Assembly (NCBI GenBank): GCA_937899245.1
Contig: CALDKB010000053.1
Span: 23,228-87,227 of the forward strand
Direction of reading: 5' to 3'
DNA: 64,000 nt
DNA from: an uncultured Bacteroidales bacterium
Lineage (GTDB): Bacteria; Bacteroidota; Bacteroidia; Bacteroidales; ML635J-15
The number at the start of each line of letters is the position of its first letter. Position 1 is the stretch's first letter. The translations under genes and the position numbers were made by a program. The notes under the pieces were generated by a model. That model searched no databases. It saw only the letters and a list, made by a program, of their open reading frames with translations, and was not told the origin of the DNA. Of this stretch, positions 26,989 through 35,941 are shown one piece after another.

Positions 26989-27061
26989 ACTTCTATGCAA
27001 TTTTTTTTCTAATTTTACAGCCCACAATATTAATAAAAAAAACAATATAAATATATTATTT

Positions 27062-27949
27062 GTGAAAAAAATATTACGGATATCGGCTGAGTGTTTATTA
27101 TGCGTCTTGTTTTTGCAGTCGTGTTCGGTATTTCGTAATCCTTTAAGAATAAAAAATTACGTTGAGGTCGAAACTTCCAATGGAAATTTTGTCGTTGGTT
27201 TGTATGAGGGAACGCCCCTGCACCGCGATAATTTTATGTCTAATTGCACATCTGGCCTTTATGAAGGCACCTTGCTGTATAGTTTGGTGCGGAATTCGGA
27301 CTATTCCTTTGGCTTGCGTCGCGGATTTTCGGAAGCCGAGCATTTGCGCAACAATTTTGAGGCAGGGAGGACTTTGCTGTCCGAAATTAACGAAAAGATA
27401 TATCCTAAGCGTGGCGCCATTGCTATGAAAACTTTCGAATCGCCTGATAATACGGGCAAAATGTCTGATGCTTGCTTGTTTTTCCTTGTCGATGGCGGAG
27501 AAAAAATGGACATGCATATCATAAACGCATCGGTTGCCATAAGGAACCGCGATACCTATAAAATATATATTGACAAGTTTCTTGCTAAGCAGGAAAACAA
27601 GCCATATAAGGATAGCCTTGTCTCAATGCGTGCCGCAAAAAATATGGACGGATATAATGAGCTTTATGCCGAGATCATGAAAATCGTAAAGCCAGTTATG
27701 ATAAAGGATGGTGTTGAACTGTTTGAGATTTCGGATAAAATAGCAGATAAGTATCTTAAGACTGGTGGCGTTCCGATGTTTGAGGGCTGCAATACAATCT
27801 TCGGAGAAATTGTTGTGGGGCTTGATGTGATGCAGAAACTTTCATCGGTCGAGTGCAGGTTGAACCGTCAGCCGAAAAATGATATTAGCATTTTGAAGAC
27901 AGTTGTGCTGTCGAAAAAAGAATTTAAGGAAAAATATAAAAACAATTGA
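27062..27949 (+). CDS. Cyclophilin-like lipoprotein, probably not catalytic
   Basis: About 295 residues from GTG 27062 (the upstream part of the open frame runs through the opposite gene and is not used). The signal peptide ends FLQSC, a lipobox. The fold follows cyclophilin-type prolyl isomerases: VEVETSNGNFVVGLYEG, DNFMSNC, RGAIAMKTF, FFLVDGG and, after an insertion of about 90 residues, FGEIVVGLDVMQKLSSV. At the place of the catalytic arginine motif (FHRVI in active enzymes) it reads LYSLVR, and the usual QGG is missing. It may bind peptides as a chaperone rather than isomerise prolines. The M16 peptidase gene starts 1 base after its stop. Confidence 0.72.
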   Translation: MKKILRISAECLLCVLFLQSCSVFRNPLRIKNYVEVETSNGNFVVGLYEGTPLHRDNFMSNCTSGLYEGTLLYSLVRNSDYSFGLRRGFSEAEHLRNNFEAGRTLLSEINEKIYPKRGAIAMKTFESPDNTGKMSDACLFFLVDGGEKMDMHIINASVAIRNRDTYKIYIDKFLAKQENKPYKDSLVSMRAAKNMDGYNELYAEIMKIVKPVMIKDGVELFEISDKIADKYLKTGGVPMFEGCNTIFGEIVVGLDVMQKLSSVECRLNRQPKNDISILKTVVLSKKEFKEKYKNN

Positions 27950-27950
27950 T

Positions 27951-30824
27951 ATGAAAAGAATTGTAAGCATATTGTTTGCCTTGTCATGCGTAATGTTCGC
28001 ATATTCGCAGGAGCAGAAAAACCTTACGGTTGTTAGTTATGAATTGCCTAACGGCTTAACTGTTATTTTGAACGAGGATCCGCTGGCGTCGACGGTTCTT
28101 GGTGCAGTTGCAATAAAAACAGGTGGCAAATATGATCCTGCCGACCATACTGGAACTTCGCATTATCTTGAGCACATGATGTTCAAGGGAACAGATATGA
28201 TTGGTACCGTTGATTATAAGGCCGAAAAGGTTTATCTCGACAGTATTGTGCTAAAATATGATGAACTGGCAGCAACAAGCGATGATGTCCGCCGCAAGGA
28301 AATACAGATGGAAATAAATTCCTTGTCGTTGAAGGCCGGTAGATATGCTATTCCAAATGAACTTGACAAACTGCTTGACGGAATGGGGGCGACAATGGTC
28401 AATGCCTTTACATCTGAGGAAGTTGTGGCTTATTTTAATGCTTTCCCGGCAAACCAGATGGAGAAATGGATGCAATTGTATTCGCACCGCTTTATACATC
28501 CGGTTTTCAGATTGTTCCAGTCGGAGCTTGAGACTGTGTTTGAAGAAAAGAACATGTATGCCGACGAGTTCACTTCCAATCTTATAGAGTCGTTCTTTTC
28601 GTACTTTTATAAGAATCATCCTTATGGAACTCAAACTGTTATTGGAACCGCCGACCATATAAAGAATCCGTCGCTGTCTGTAATGCAGAAAATGTACGAA
28701 ACCTATTATGTGCCAAACAATATGGCCTTGATAATGACAGGAAATTTTAAGGTTGCCGATGTAAAAAATTTGATAGAGAAGTATTTTGGAGTTTGGGAGA
28801 GACACGATGTTCCTGAGTATCCGAAATATGAGGAAAAGCCGTTTGATGGCGTTGAGTCTGTTGAAGTTGCATTGTCGCCGGTACGCATTGGGGCACTGGG
28901 CTATAGGACTGTAAGGATGGGCGATCCGGATTCTTATGCCTTGTCGGTATGTCAGGCACTGCTTAACAATTCTTCGTCGACTGGTTATCTCGACAAGCTT
29001 ATGATTGACGGCAAGCTGATGGGAGCTATGACAATGAACGACGAACGTCTCGACCATGGTGGTCTCGTGGTAATATATGTCCCAAAAATCATAGGGCAGA
29101 AGTTTGAGGATGCCGAAGCTTTGGTCGTCAATGAAATCAAACGCCTTCGCACCGAACCGGTTGACAAGGACTTGCTTGAGTCGGTAAAACTGGAATTGAT
29201 AAAGGCGGATATGCAGCAGCTCGAGGATCCGCAGATGCGTGCATACAAGATGGGCGAATGTTTCATTTCCGGCCGCAACTGGGATGATGTGCTCGCATAT
29301 CATAAGTTTATCGAGTCGCTAACTCCAGAGGATATTCAGAAGGTTGCCGAAAAGTATCTTAACGAAAATTATCTTTCCTATCATTCGAAGATGGGTTTCC
29401 CGAAGAAAGATAAACTCGATAAGCCCGGTTTCGATCCTGTGATCCCTGAAAATGCAGAAGCACAGTCGGGCTTTGCAAAAAAATTTGAAAATATGCCAGT
29501 CAAGGAAGTCGTGCCTCAATTTATTAAGGAAGGTAATGATTATGAATACACGAATATCTTTAAAGGTGTTGATGTATATTGTGAAAAGTTGGATTTGAAT
29601 GATATTTTCAAGTTTGATATAGTATTTAAGACTGGACTGAAGAATTGTCCGGCATATAATGAGCTAGCTTCATATTTGCAGCTTATAGGCACTTCAAAAA
29701 TGACTAATGATGAATTAAACCGCCAGTTGCAGAAATATGCAGCTTCGTTCTCGGTTTCGGTTGACGGTGATGAGTTTGTTGTGTCGGTTGAAGGTTTCAA
29801 CAAATATTTCAAGGAGTCGGTAACTTTGATATTGCAGTTGTTGACCGATCCGAAGGCCGATGATTCAAAACTGAAGCAGATCGTCGAGGATGCAGTAATG
29901 AGCCGCCAGATGGAAAAGAAATCGACTGACGAGGTGGCAAGCGCATTGCTGGAATATGGTATTTATGGCAAAAATTCGAAATATTTGCGTCGTACAAGTC
30001 AAAAGCAGGTGTCGAAAATTACTTCCGACGATTTGCTGAATACTTTGTCGATGTTGCTGACACACAATTATTCGGTACATTATTCTGGAAATTTGCATTC
30101 GGATAATGTGATTAGTCTTGTAAAGAATTTCGGTTTTGTTCCGGGCGAACAGCAAGAAGATTTCCCGACAATTCTGCCGAAGACAGAATACACCGAAAAT
30201 TCAATATTGTTCCTGAACGACAAGAAGGCATTGCAAAGCAAGATATATTTCTATGTTCAGGGCGATGAACTTGACGAGAAACAAATGGCTTCGATGGATG
30301 CTTTCAACCAGTATTTTGGCATCGGAATGTCGTCGTTGGTTTTCCAGGAAATCAGGGAGTTCCGTTCTATGGCATATTCGGCATACGCTGTATACCGCAA
30401 GGGGTTGACTATAAAGGACAAATCTTCGTTTGTAGCATTTGTGGGCACGCAAAGCGACAAAACAGTTGAGGCAATTTCGGTAATGAGTGATCTTATCAAA
30501 AAAATGCCGGCAAAAGAAAACAGAATGAAAAACGTGAAAAACTATTTGACCCAGTCGTTGCTGACATCTAAGCCTGCGGCACGCGATATTACCGAAACCG
30601 TTGAAGCATGGAAGACATTCGGCTTCAGTGAGGATCCACGTATTATAAAATATAAAACGTATGAAAATTTGAACTTCAACGATATAATGGACTTCTACAA
30701 GAAGAATCTTAATGGACGGCCGATGCTGATAACTATTGTCGGCAACAAGAAAAGCATCGACATGAAGGAGTTGGAAAAGTTCGGAAATATTGTCGAAGTT
30801 AAGCAAAAGACGATTCTAAATTAA
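27951..30824 (+). CDS. M16 family zinc metallopeptidase
   Basis: About 957 residues from ATG 27951, with a signal peptide (ALSCVMFAYSQ). Two M16 repeats are present. The active half carries the inverted zinc motif H71-x-x-E74-H75 in HYLEHMMFKGTD, with a downstream glutamate in the FEEKNMYADE region as third ligand. The second half (from about residue 500) lacks the motif and forms the lid. The pitrilysin/insulysin family cuts short peptides in a closed chamber; the export signal places it in the periplasm. It lies between a cyclophilin-like lipoprotein and a secreted nuclease-like gene in one close-packed operon. Confidence 0.92.
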   Translation: MKRIVSILFALSCVMFAYSQEQKNLTVVSYELPNGLTVILNEDPLASTVLGAVAIKTGGKYDPADHTGTSHYLEHMMFKGTDMIGTVDYKAEKVYLDSIVLKYDELAATSDDVRRKEIQMEINSLSLKAGRYAIPNELDKLLDGMGATMVNAFTSEEVVAYFNAFPANQMEKWMQLYSHRFIHPVFRLFQSELETVFEEKNMYADEFTSNLIESFFSYFYKNHPYGTQTVIGTADHIKNPSLSVMQKMYETYYVPNNMALIMTGNFKVADVKNLIEKYFGVWERHDVPEYPKYEEKPFDGVESVEVALSPVRIGALGYRTVRMGDPDSYALSVCQALLNNSSSTGYLDKLMIDGKLMGAMTMNDERLDHGGLVVIYVPKIIGQKFEDAEALVVNEIKRLRTEPVDKDLLESVKLELIKADMQQLEDPQMRAYKMGECFISGRNWDDVLAYHKFIESLTPEDIQKVAEKYLNENYLSYHSKMGFPKKDKLDKPGFDPVIPENAEAQSGFAKKFENMPVKEVVPQFIKEGNDYEYTNIFKGVDVYCEKLDLNDIFKFDIVFKTGLKNCPAYNELASYLQLIGTSKMTNDELNRQLQKYAASFSVSVDGDEFVVSVEGFNKYFKESVTLILQLLTDPKADDSKLKQIVEDAVMSRQMEKKSTDEVASALLEYGIYGKNSKYLRRTSQKQVSKITSDDLLNTLSMLLTHNYSVHYSGNLHSDNVISLVKNFGFVPGEQQEDFPTILPKTEYTENSILFLNDKKALQSKIYFYVQGDELDEKQMASMDAFNQYFGIGMSSLVFQEIREFRSMAYSAYAVYRKGLTIKDKSSFVAFVGTQSDKTVEAISVMSDLIKKMPAKENRMKNVKNYLTQSLLTSKPAARDITETVEAWKTFGFSEDPRIIKYKTYENLNFNDIMDFYKKNLNGRPMLITIVGNKKSIDMKELEKFGNIVEVKQKTILN

Positions 30825-30829
30825 TAGTA

Positions 30830-32089
30830 ATGAGAAAATTACAATTTGTTATATTGGTGGTGTTTATGTTGTTCTGCGGAAGCGCTTTTTCGCAGAACAA
30901 GGTTAAGGTGATGAGTTATAACTTGTTGAATTTCAATAATTATCCATCGTATTGTACGACGGAGAACAATCCGCATGAAGCAAAAGCTAATAATCTGGCG
31001 ACAATAGTCGCTAACCAGAAGCCTGATATCCTGTGCTGTTGTGAAGTAGGAGGAAAGAATCCATCACTGGCATATTCAATTATGTATATTCTTGGTAATT
31101 CATTGAATATCAATGGTGAAAGACGTTGGAAAAATGCTGCGCCATCAGGTAATACCTATCTAAATAATGCTCTGTTTTACGATCAGAACAAGTTTGCGCT
31201 AGTAGGACAGTCGAAGATAGATACCGATATTCGCGAGATAAATCTTTATAAGCTAAAATATATCGCAACGGGTGATACTCTGAAGGTTGCCGTTGCCCAC
31301 TTGAAAGCCGGCAACGAATGTGCTGCCGAGCGCGCTGAAGAAATACAACTTTTCATGGATTATATGCAGAATTTAGGCAACAACGATAACTGGATTATCT
31401 GTGGCGACTTTAATGTTTATGGCGCTTCTGAACTGGCATTCCAGAAACTTGTAAATCCTTCATATTTGCCTATTGCATTCTATGACCCTGTAAATCAGGT
31501 GGGAGAGTGGAATAACAATTGGAATTATAGTGAGTATCACACGCAGTCGACGTGGAGCGGTCAGGGTAACGATTGTTTTTCTGGCGGAGGCATGGATGAC
31601 CGTTTCGACTGGATTCTGATGTCTAGTTCGCTAATTAACGGAACAAAAGGTATAACATATGCACCTGGGTCATATTGGGCTGTTGGTCAGGACGGAAACC
31701 GTTTCAATGGCGCTATAAATTCGCCGGCAAACAACACTTTGCCAAGCAATGTTATCCAGGCGTTGCACGACCTGAGCGATCATCTTCCTATTGTTGCCGA
31801 ACTTAATTTCGGTGATGTCGGTTATGCGTCGCAGTCAACTGCAAGCGATTTCCAGACTATCGTTACAAATCCAATAACCGAGGAACTACAGTTTAGAATA
31901 AGGACTGAAATGCCACGCGAAGTGTCTGTCAATGTGTATTCGGTACTGGGAACACTTGCTGCTTCATATGAAGTCTCTGTTGCCGACGATGAAGTTTTCA
32001 GCTACGATATTTCTAATCTTCCAGCAGGAATGTACATTGTAAATTTTGAATCGGAAGGAGTGTCGGTGTCGCATAGGGTTGTAAAATAG
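30830..32089 (+). CDS. Secreted endonuclease/exonuclease/phosphatase-family protein, T9SS type A
   Basis: A 419-residue protein with a signal peptide (ending SAFSQ). The EEP fold is clear: KVMSYNLLNFNN, CCCEVGG (the metal-binding glutamate), CGDFNVYGASE, DDRFDWILMSS and LSDHLPIVAEL with the final D-H pair. The last 80 residues resemble a type A T9SS sorting domain (VNVYSVLGTLAAS, SNLPAGMYIVNFES). A surface nuclease or phosphodiesterase is likely; the substrate is not known. It starts 6 bases after the M16 gene. Confidence 0.87.
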   Translation: MRKLQFVILVVFMLFCGSAFSQNKVKVMSYNLLNFNNYPSYCTTENNPHEAKANNLATIVANQKPDILCCCEVGGKNPSLAYSIMYILGNSLNINGERRWKNAAPSGNTYLNNALFYDQNKFALVGQSKIDTDIREINLYKLKYIATGDTLKVAVAHLKAGNECAAERAEEIQLFMDYMQNLGNNDNWIICGDFNVYGASELAFQKLVNPSYLPIAFYDPVNQVGEWNNNWNYSEYHTQSTWSGQGNDCFSGGGMDDRFDWILMSSSLINGTKGITYAPGSYWAVGQDGNRFNGAINSPANNTLPSNVIQALHDLSDHLPIVAELNFGDVGYASQSTASDFQTIVTNPITEELQFRIRTEMPREVSVNVYSVLGTLAASYEVSVADDEVFSYDISNLPAGMYIVNFESEGVSVSHRVVK

Positions 32090-32159
32090 TAGTGTTGCGG
32101 CTTGTTGCGACATAATAAGTAGTCCTACGGACATTGTGGTCCGAAAATGAAAAGGAATT

Positions 32160-32627
32160 ATGCCTGACGATTATTCTGAATTGATGAAGCATTTGAAGCG
32201 GATGGACGGCAAGAAACTTGATGCTCTTGTACATAAGCTTCATGACGAGGAGTCGGCAAAAATCGATTGTCTTGAATGTGCCAACTGCTGCCGTTCGCTT
32301 GGACCTCGTTTTATCCAAAATGATATTTCACGCATGGCAACACATTTGAAGATGAAGGAATCGGCCTTTATCGACAAGTATCTTCGAATCGACGAGGATG
32401 GTGATTATGTCTTCAAGGAGATGCCTTGTCCGTTCCTTATGCCCGACAATTATTGTATTCTCTACAATTCCCGTACAAAGGCCTGTCGCGAATATCCGCA
32501 TACCGATGCCAAGAACATAAAGGGCATTCTGAAAATTTGCGAACTTAATACGCAGACTTGTCCGATTGTGAAAAATATCTTTGAAAGACTGAAAAAAAAC
32601 GACTGCGAGCTATTGAAAAAGGCATAG
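32160..32627 (+). CDS. YkgJ-type cysteine cluster protein
   Basis: A 155-residue soluble protein with the CxxCxxCC pattern (CLECANCCRSLG near residue 39), then CPFL, CILYN, CREYPH and two later cysteines (CELNTQTCP). Eight or so conserved cysteines in this order mark the YkgJ/UPF0153 family, thought to bind zinc or iron. Function unknown. It lies 70 bases after the nuclease-like gene; the gap contains a small CGGAC-attgtg-GTCCG hairpin (32138-32153, approximate) without a T-run. Confidence 0.85.
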   Translation: MPDDYSELMKHLKRMDGKKLDALVHKLHDEESAKIDCLECANCCRSLGPRFIQNDISRMATHLKMKESAFIDKYLRIDEDGDYVFKEMPCPFLMPDNYCILYNSRTKACREYPHTDAKNIKGILKICELNTQTCPIVKNIFERLKKNDCELLKKA

Positions 32628-32834
32628 CTACATCATTAGCCTTATTCGCCCGTCTTCCTTGCAGAACATATCTGGATGGCGCATAATTACAGCATAAACC
32701 TGTTGGCTTGTTACGGGTTGTCCGTCCTTGCGGATATGGAGTTTCTGCTCGTTGATTTTTGCTGCAATCTGTTCGGTGCGCATGCCGTAGTTGGCTGTGG
32801 CAAGTAAATAAACTATGGCTTCTTCGATACGCAT
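32628..32834 (-). CDS. Small winged-helix protein (HARE-HTH-like)
   Basis: A 68-residue protein with the pattern of a compact winged helix: EEAIVYLLATANYGMRTEQI, then AAKINEQKL, VTSQQVYAVIMRHPDMF and a final strand GRIRLMM. It resembles HARE-HTH domains, which are found alone or attached to DNA-binding or modification enzymes. This rests on pattern only. Its stop codon directly abuts the stop of the opposite YkgJ gene, and it starts upstream of nothing on its own strand except the lpxB tail 4 bases before it, so it belongs to the lpxB-surE unit. Confidence 0.6.
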   Translation of the reverse strand: MRIEEAIVYLLATANYGMRTEQIAAKINEQKLHIRKDGQPVTSQQVYAVIMRHPDMFCKEDGRIRLMM

Positions 32835-32838
32835 TGTT

Positions 32839-33969
32839 TTATTTTTTGCTTCTTGATATCATGTCTTCCGCAATTCTTAGATATACGCCTTTCTCGCCGA
32901 GCTTTCCAAACAATTCGGCATAATCATTTTCTACTGATTCTCGTTTTTCGCCACCTTCGATGAGTTTGCCAAGTTCGGAAATTGCATTTTCTGTTGTCAG
33001 GTCATCCTGAATAAGTTCGGTGACGCTTGGCTTGTCAAGAATTAGATTTACAAGCGAAATGTATTTTACACCTGAAAATTTGGAAACTTGCCGCGCTATG
33101 AATACGGAAAATGCATCAGCCTTGTAGCAAACGACTTGTGGCACATTGAAAAGTGCAGCTTCTAGTGTTGCAGTGCCCGAGGTTACAAGTCCTGCTTCGG
33201 CGTGGGTGAGGATTTCGTAGGTGCTGTTGAATAGAAGTTCAACATTTGCTGGCTTGTCGGTTAAAAATAGTTCGTAAAACGATCTGTCGATGGCTGGCGC
33301 TCCGGTAATAAGGAACTCGTACTGTGGATATTTCTTGGCAGTTTCAAGCATTATCGGCAGCATCTTGCGAATTTCCTGCTTGCGGCTGCCTGCCATTGTG
33401 GCTATTATTGGCTTGTCGGGCAAGTTGTTTTCCTTGCGAAAATCGTTTATATCCTTTGCTTGGTAGCTGTTTGCAACATCAACCAGCGGATGCCCGAAAT
33501 ATTCGACATCAATGTCAAATTTCTTGTAGAATGCCTTTTCGAACGGAAGGATTGTGTACATCTTGTCCATGTTGTCGCGGACTTTGTACACGCGGTTTTG
33601 TTTCCATGCCCATACGTTTGGCGAAATGAAATACAAAACTTTGTAACCTTGCTTCTTTGCCCATTTCGCAATGCGGAAGTTGAATCCAGGATAGTCGACA
33701 AGGACAAGTGCGTCGGGGTTGTAGTCGGAAATCTGTTTCTTTACCAGTTTGAAATTCGACAGAATTGTTGAAAGGTTTTTTGCAACTTCGACGAAGCCCA
33801 TGAACGCAAGGTCCTTGATGTGTTTGTGAAGTTTTACGCCTTGAGCCGACATTAAATCGCCGCCCCAACCTTCGAGAGTCGCTTCTGGATCGACGGTTTT
33901 CAGTTGCTCGACAAGGTGTGAACCATGCAGGTCGCCAGACGCTTCGCCGGCAATTACGAAATATCTCAT
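32839..33969 (-). CDS. lpxB: Lipid-A-disaccharide synthase
   Basis: A 376-residue GT19 glycosyltransferase that joins UDP-2,3-diacylglucosamine and lipid X in lipid A synthesis at the inner membrane. Visible hallmarks are IAGEASGDLHG at the N-terminus, DYPGFNFRIAKWAK, ISPNVWAWKQNR, and MAGSRKQEIRKMLP, then TSGTATLEAAL near residue 265. It overlaps the upstream small membrane protein gene by 4 bases and belongs to an operon with surE. Confidence 0.96.
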   Translation of the reverse strand: MRYFVIAGEASGDLHGSHLVEQLKTVDPEATLEGWGGDLMSAQGVKLHKHIKDLAFMGFVEVAKNLSTILSNFKLVKKQISDYNPDALVLVDYPGFNFRIAKWAKKQGYKVLYFISPNVWAWKQNRVYKVRDNMDKMYTILPFEKAFYKKFDIDVEYFGHPLVDVANSYQAKDINDFRKENNLPDKPIIATMAGSRKQEIRKMLPIMLETAKKYPQYEFLITGAPAIDRSFYELFLTDKPANVELLFNSTYEILTHAEAGLVTSGTATLEAALFNVPQVVCYKADAFSVFIARQVSKFSGVKYISLVNLILDKPSVTELIQDDLTTENAISELGKLIEGGEKRESVENDYAELFGKLGEKGVYLRIAEDMISRSKK

Positions 33970-34280
33970 TTGATGAATGTGAGTACTACGAATGTAAGTG
34001 TGTAGATTACAAGAGAAATTACAATTCCTTTAATTGCATACCAGTAGCCCATTTTCTTGAAGATGAAATAGGGTATTAAGTTTGCAAATACACACAAACT
34101 AGGAGGTAGGATTGCTCTTTTTTCGATAAGTACGCTGACAAAATCGCCAAAACCGATTTTGTGCATGCTGTACTCGATGACATAGTAAACGAAAAATGCA
34201 ATTATTGGGACAATGATTCCCACAGCAAGTCCGAAAATCGGCTTGTTGAATTTTTTAACCATGTTTGGTCTTGCTTCCAT
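33966..34280 (-). CDS. Small membrane protein between surE and lpxB
   Basis: About 104 residues from ATG 34280, which comes 1 base after the surE stop; a longer frame to 34310 would run into surE. An alternative start is ATG 34262 (MVKKFNK). Three or four hydrophobic segments are seen (IFGLAVGIIVPIIAFFVYYV, LPPSLCVFANLIPYFIF, GIVISLVIYTLTFVVLTFI). No family recognised with confidence. The overlap with lpxB by 4 bases suggests coupled expression with lipid A synthesis. Confidence 0.65.
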   Translation of the reverse strand: MEARPNMVKKFNKPIFGLAVGIIVPIIAFFVYYVIEYSMHKIGFGDFVSVLIEKRAILPPSLCVFANLIPYFIFKKMGYWYAIKGIVISLVIYTLTFVVLTFIK

Positions 34281-34281
34281 A

Positions 34282-35049
34282 TTATAAATTCCAGTTTTTA
34301 AGTTCGTCAATAAATTTGTATTCGGTGAAGTCCATCTTTACAGGGACTATAGCTGCATAGTTGTCGGCAAGGGCACTTTCGTCGCAGAGAGGATTCTCTG
34401 GTTCAAGGTTGAGAATGTGGCCGCGTTGCATGTATCCTTTGTTTCCGTATTCGTCGATGACGTCTTCAAATTCTTCTATCCAGTAGCTTTTTGTCTGCGA
34501 GCAGATTTTGTATCCTTTGAATTCGTCGGGAGAAACAACAGGGTAGTTGACGTTAAGGCAAACCTGATTCGGTAGCCCTTTTTCGAGTACATTTTCTATT
34601 AGAGCCGGTGCAAACTTCTCGATTGTCGTAAAGTCGGCGTCAAGGTCGTGGGTTGTTATTGAAAGTCCAATGGCTGGGATTCCGTAAAAAGATGCTTCGA
34701 TGGCAGCACCCATGGTGCCTGAATATATGACGCTGATTGCCGAATTGGATCCGTGGTTGATGCCCGAAAGCATTAAATCAGGCTTGCGCTCGAGGATTTT
34801 TGTAAGAGCACCTTTTACACAGTCGACCGGAGTTCCGTAAAGGACATATTTTTCGAGATTTTCGCTTCCGTAGATTTTTTCGAAACGTATTGGATTTGTC
34901 AGCGACACCGAATGCGACTTTCCCGATTGTGCTGTAGCTGGAGCAACGACAACAACTTTTCCGTATGGTTGTGCTATGCGAGCAAGTGCAGCAATGCCTT
35001 TCGCTGATATTCCGTCATCGTTTGAAATTAGTATAAGTTTTTCTTCCAT
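34282..35049 (-). CDS. surE: 5'/3'-nucleotidase SurE
   Basis: A 255-residue survival protein E. The metal-binding motif ISNDDG lies near residue 8, followed by VVAPATAQSGKSHSVSLT and LMSGINHGSNSAISVIYSGT, the conserved nucleotide and metal site. It removes phosphate from nucleoside 5'- and 3'-monophosphates in the cytoplasm. Length is normal. It is the first gene of the surE-membrane protein-lpxB-HTH unit. Confidence 0.95.
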   Translation of the reverse strand: MEEKLILISNDDGISAKGIAALARIAQPYGKVVVVAPATAQSGKSHSVSLTNPIRFEKIYGSENLEKYVLYGTPVDCVKGALTKILERKPDLMLSGINHGSNSAISVIYSGTMGAAIEASFYGIPAIGLSITTHDLDADFTTIEKFAPALIENVLEKGLPNQVCLNVNYPVVSPDEFKGYKICSQTKSYWIEEFEDVIDEYGNKGYMQRGHILNLEPENPLCDESALADNYAAIVPVKMDFTEYKFIDELKNWNL

Positions 35050-35103
35050 AAGGGATTATGTCTGTTTTGTTTTTCTAAATCTGGATTAGCTGTAGCTAAA
35101 AAT

Positions 35104-35937
35104 TTATTTCAAGTATCCGTCGAGTTCCTGAAGAAGAAGCGGCTTTTCGTGGAAGCCGATGATACGTTTTACCTCTTTACCGTCCTTGAATAGAATCATG
35201 CAAGGTATTGATTGGATGTTGAATCTGTTGGCAAGTTCCTGGTTTTGGTCGGTATCAAGGGTGCAGATAGTAATTTTCCCCTTGTTTTCTTTTGCTACTT
35301 CGGCAAGTATTGGCTTTTGCATTTTGCAAGGTCTGCACCATGTTGCGAAAAAGTCAACCAGAACAAGGCCTTTTGAGGTAACCTTGTCGAAATTGCTTTG
35401 ATTGATGGTTACAACCTCACTTTTTTCACCCTTTACGTTGATGTATTCGGCAAGTTCCTGCAGCAGCAATGGCTTTTCGTGGTAACCGATAATTCGTTTA
35501 ACTTCCTTTCCGTTCTTGAAAAGTATCATGCATGGGATGGAGGTAATACTATATTTTCTGGCAAGATTGCCATTTTTGTCGGTGTCGAGAGTGCCGATTG
35601 TAATTTGTCCTGCATATTCCTTTGCAACCTCTGCCAATACCGGTTTCTGCATCTTGCATGGTCCGCACCATGTAGCGAAGAAGTCAACTAGGACAACACC
35701 TTTGGCGATGACATTGTTGAAATTGCTTTCTGATAAGGTTATGACTTCGCCGTCGTTACCAGTTTCCGCCAAAAGTTCGCTGGCAAGAGCTGTAATTTCT
35801 TCATCTGCAATGTTCTCTTCCTGGACAATGCTGTCTGTCGCTGTTTTTTCTTCCGGCTTTGCATTTGTCTGTGTGCACGATACCGCAATGGCTATTGATA
35901 ATATTGTTGCTATTGCTGAAAGGATGTTCATGTTCAT
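35104..35937 (-). CDS. Lipoprotein with two tandem thioredoxin domains
   Basis: A 277-residue protein with a short signal peptide and a lipobox-like IAVSC, so it is probably anchored in the periplasm. After a linker of about 45 residues come two thioredoxin domains, residues about 65-170 and 175-277. Their active sites are WCGPC and WCRPC. The two domains are nearly identical over long stretches (both contain KMQKP, LAEVAKE, SIPCMILFK and HEKPLLLQEL), which points to a fairly recent internal duplication. The change of glycine to arginine in the second site should shift its redox potential. ATG 35931 is an alternative start. Confidence 0.88.
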   Translation of the reverse strand: MNMNILSAIATILSIAIAVSCTQTNAKPEEKTATDSIVQEENIADEEITALASELLAETGNDGEVITLSESNFNNVIAKGVVLVDFFATWCGPCKMQKPVLAEVAKEYAGQITIGTLDTDKNGNLARKYSITSIPCMILFKNGKEVKRIIGYHEKPLLLQELAEYINVKGEKSEVVTINQSNFDKVTSKGLVLVDFFATWCRPCKMQKPILAEVAKENKGKITICTLDTDQNQELANRFNIQSIPCMILFKDGKEVKRIIGFHEKPLLLQELDGYLK

Positions 35938-35941
35938 ATTG

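Noticed and set aside
26807..27061. N-terminal extension of the cyclophilin-like lipoprotein
   Set aside because: It runs antisense through the neighbouring lipoprotein gene and would bury the signal peptide and lipobox in the interior.
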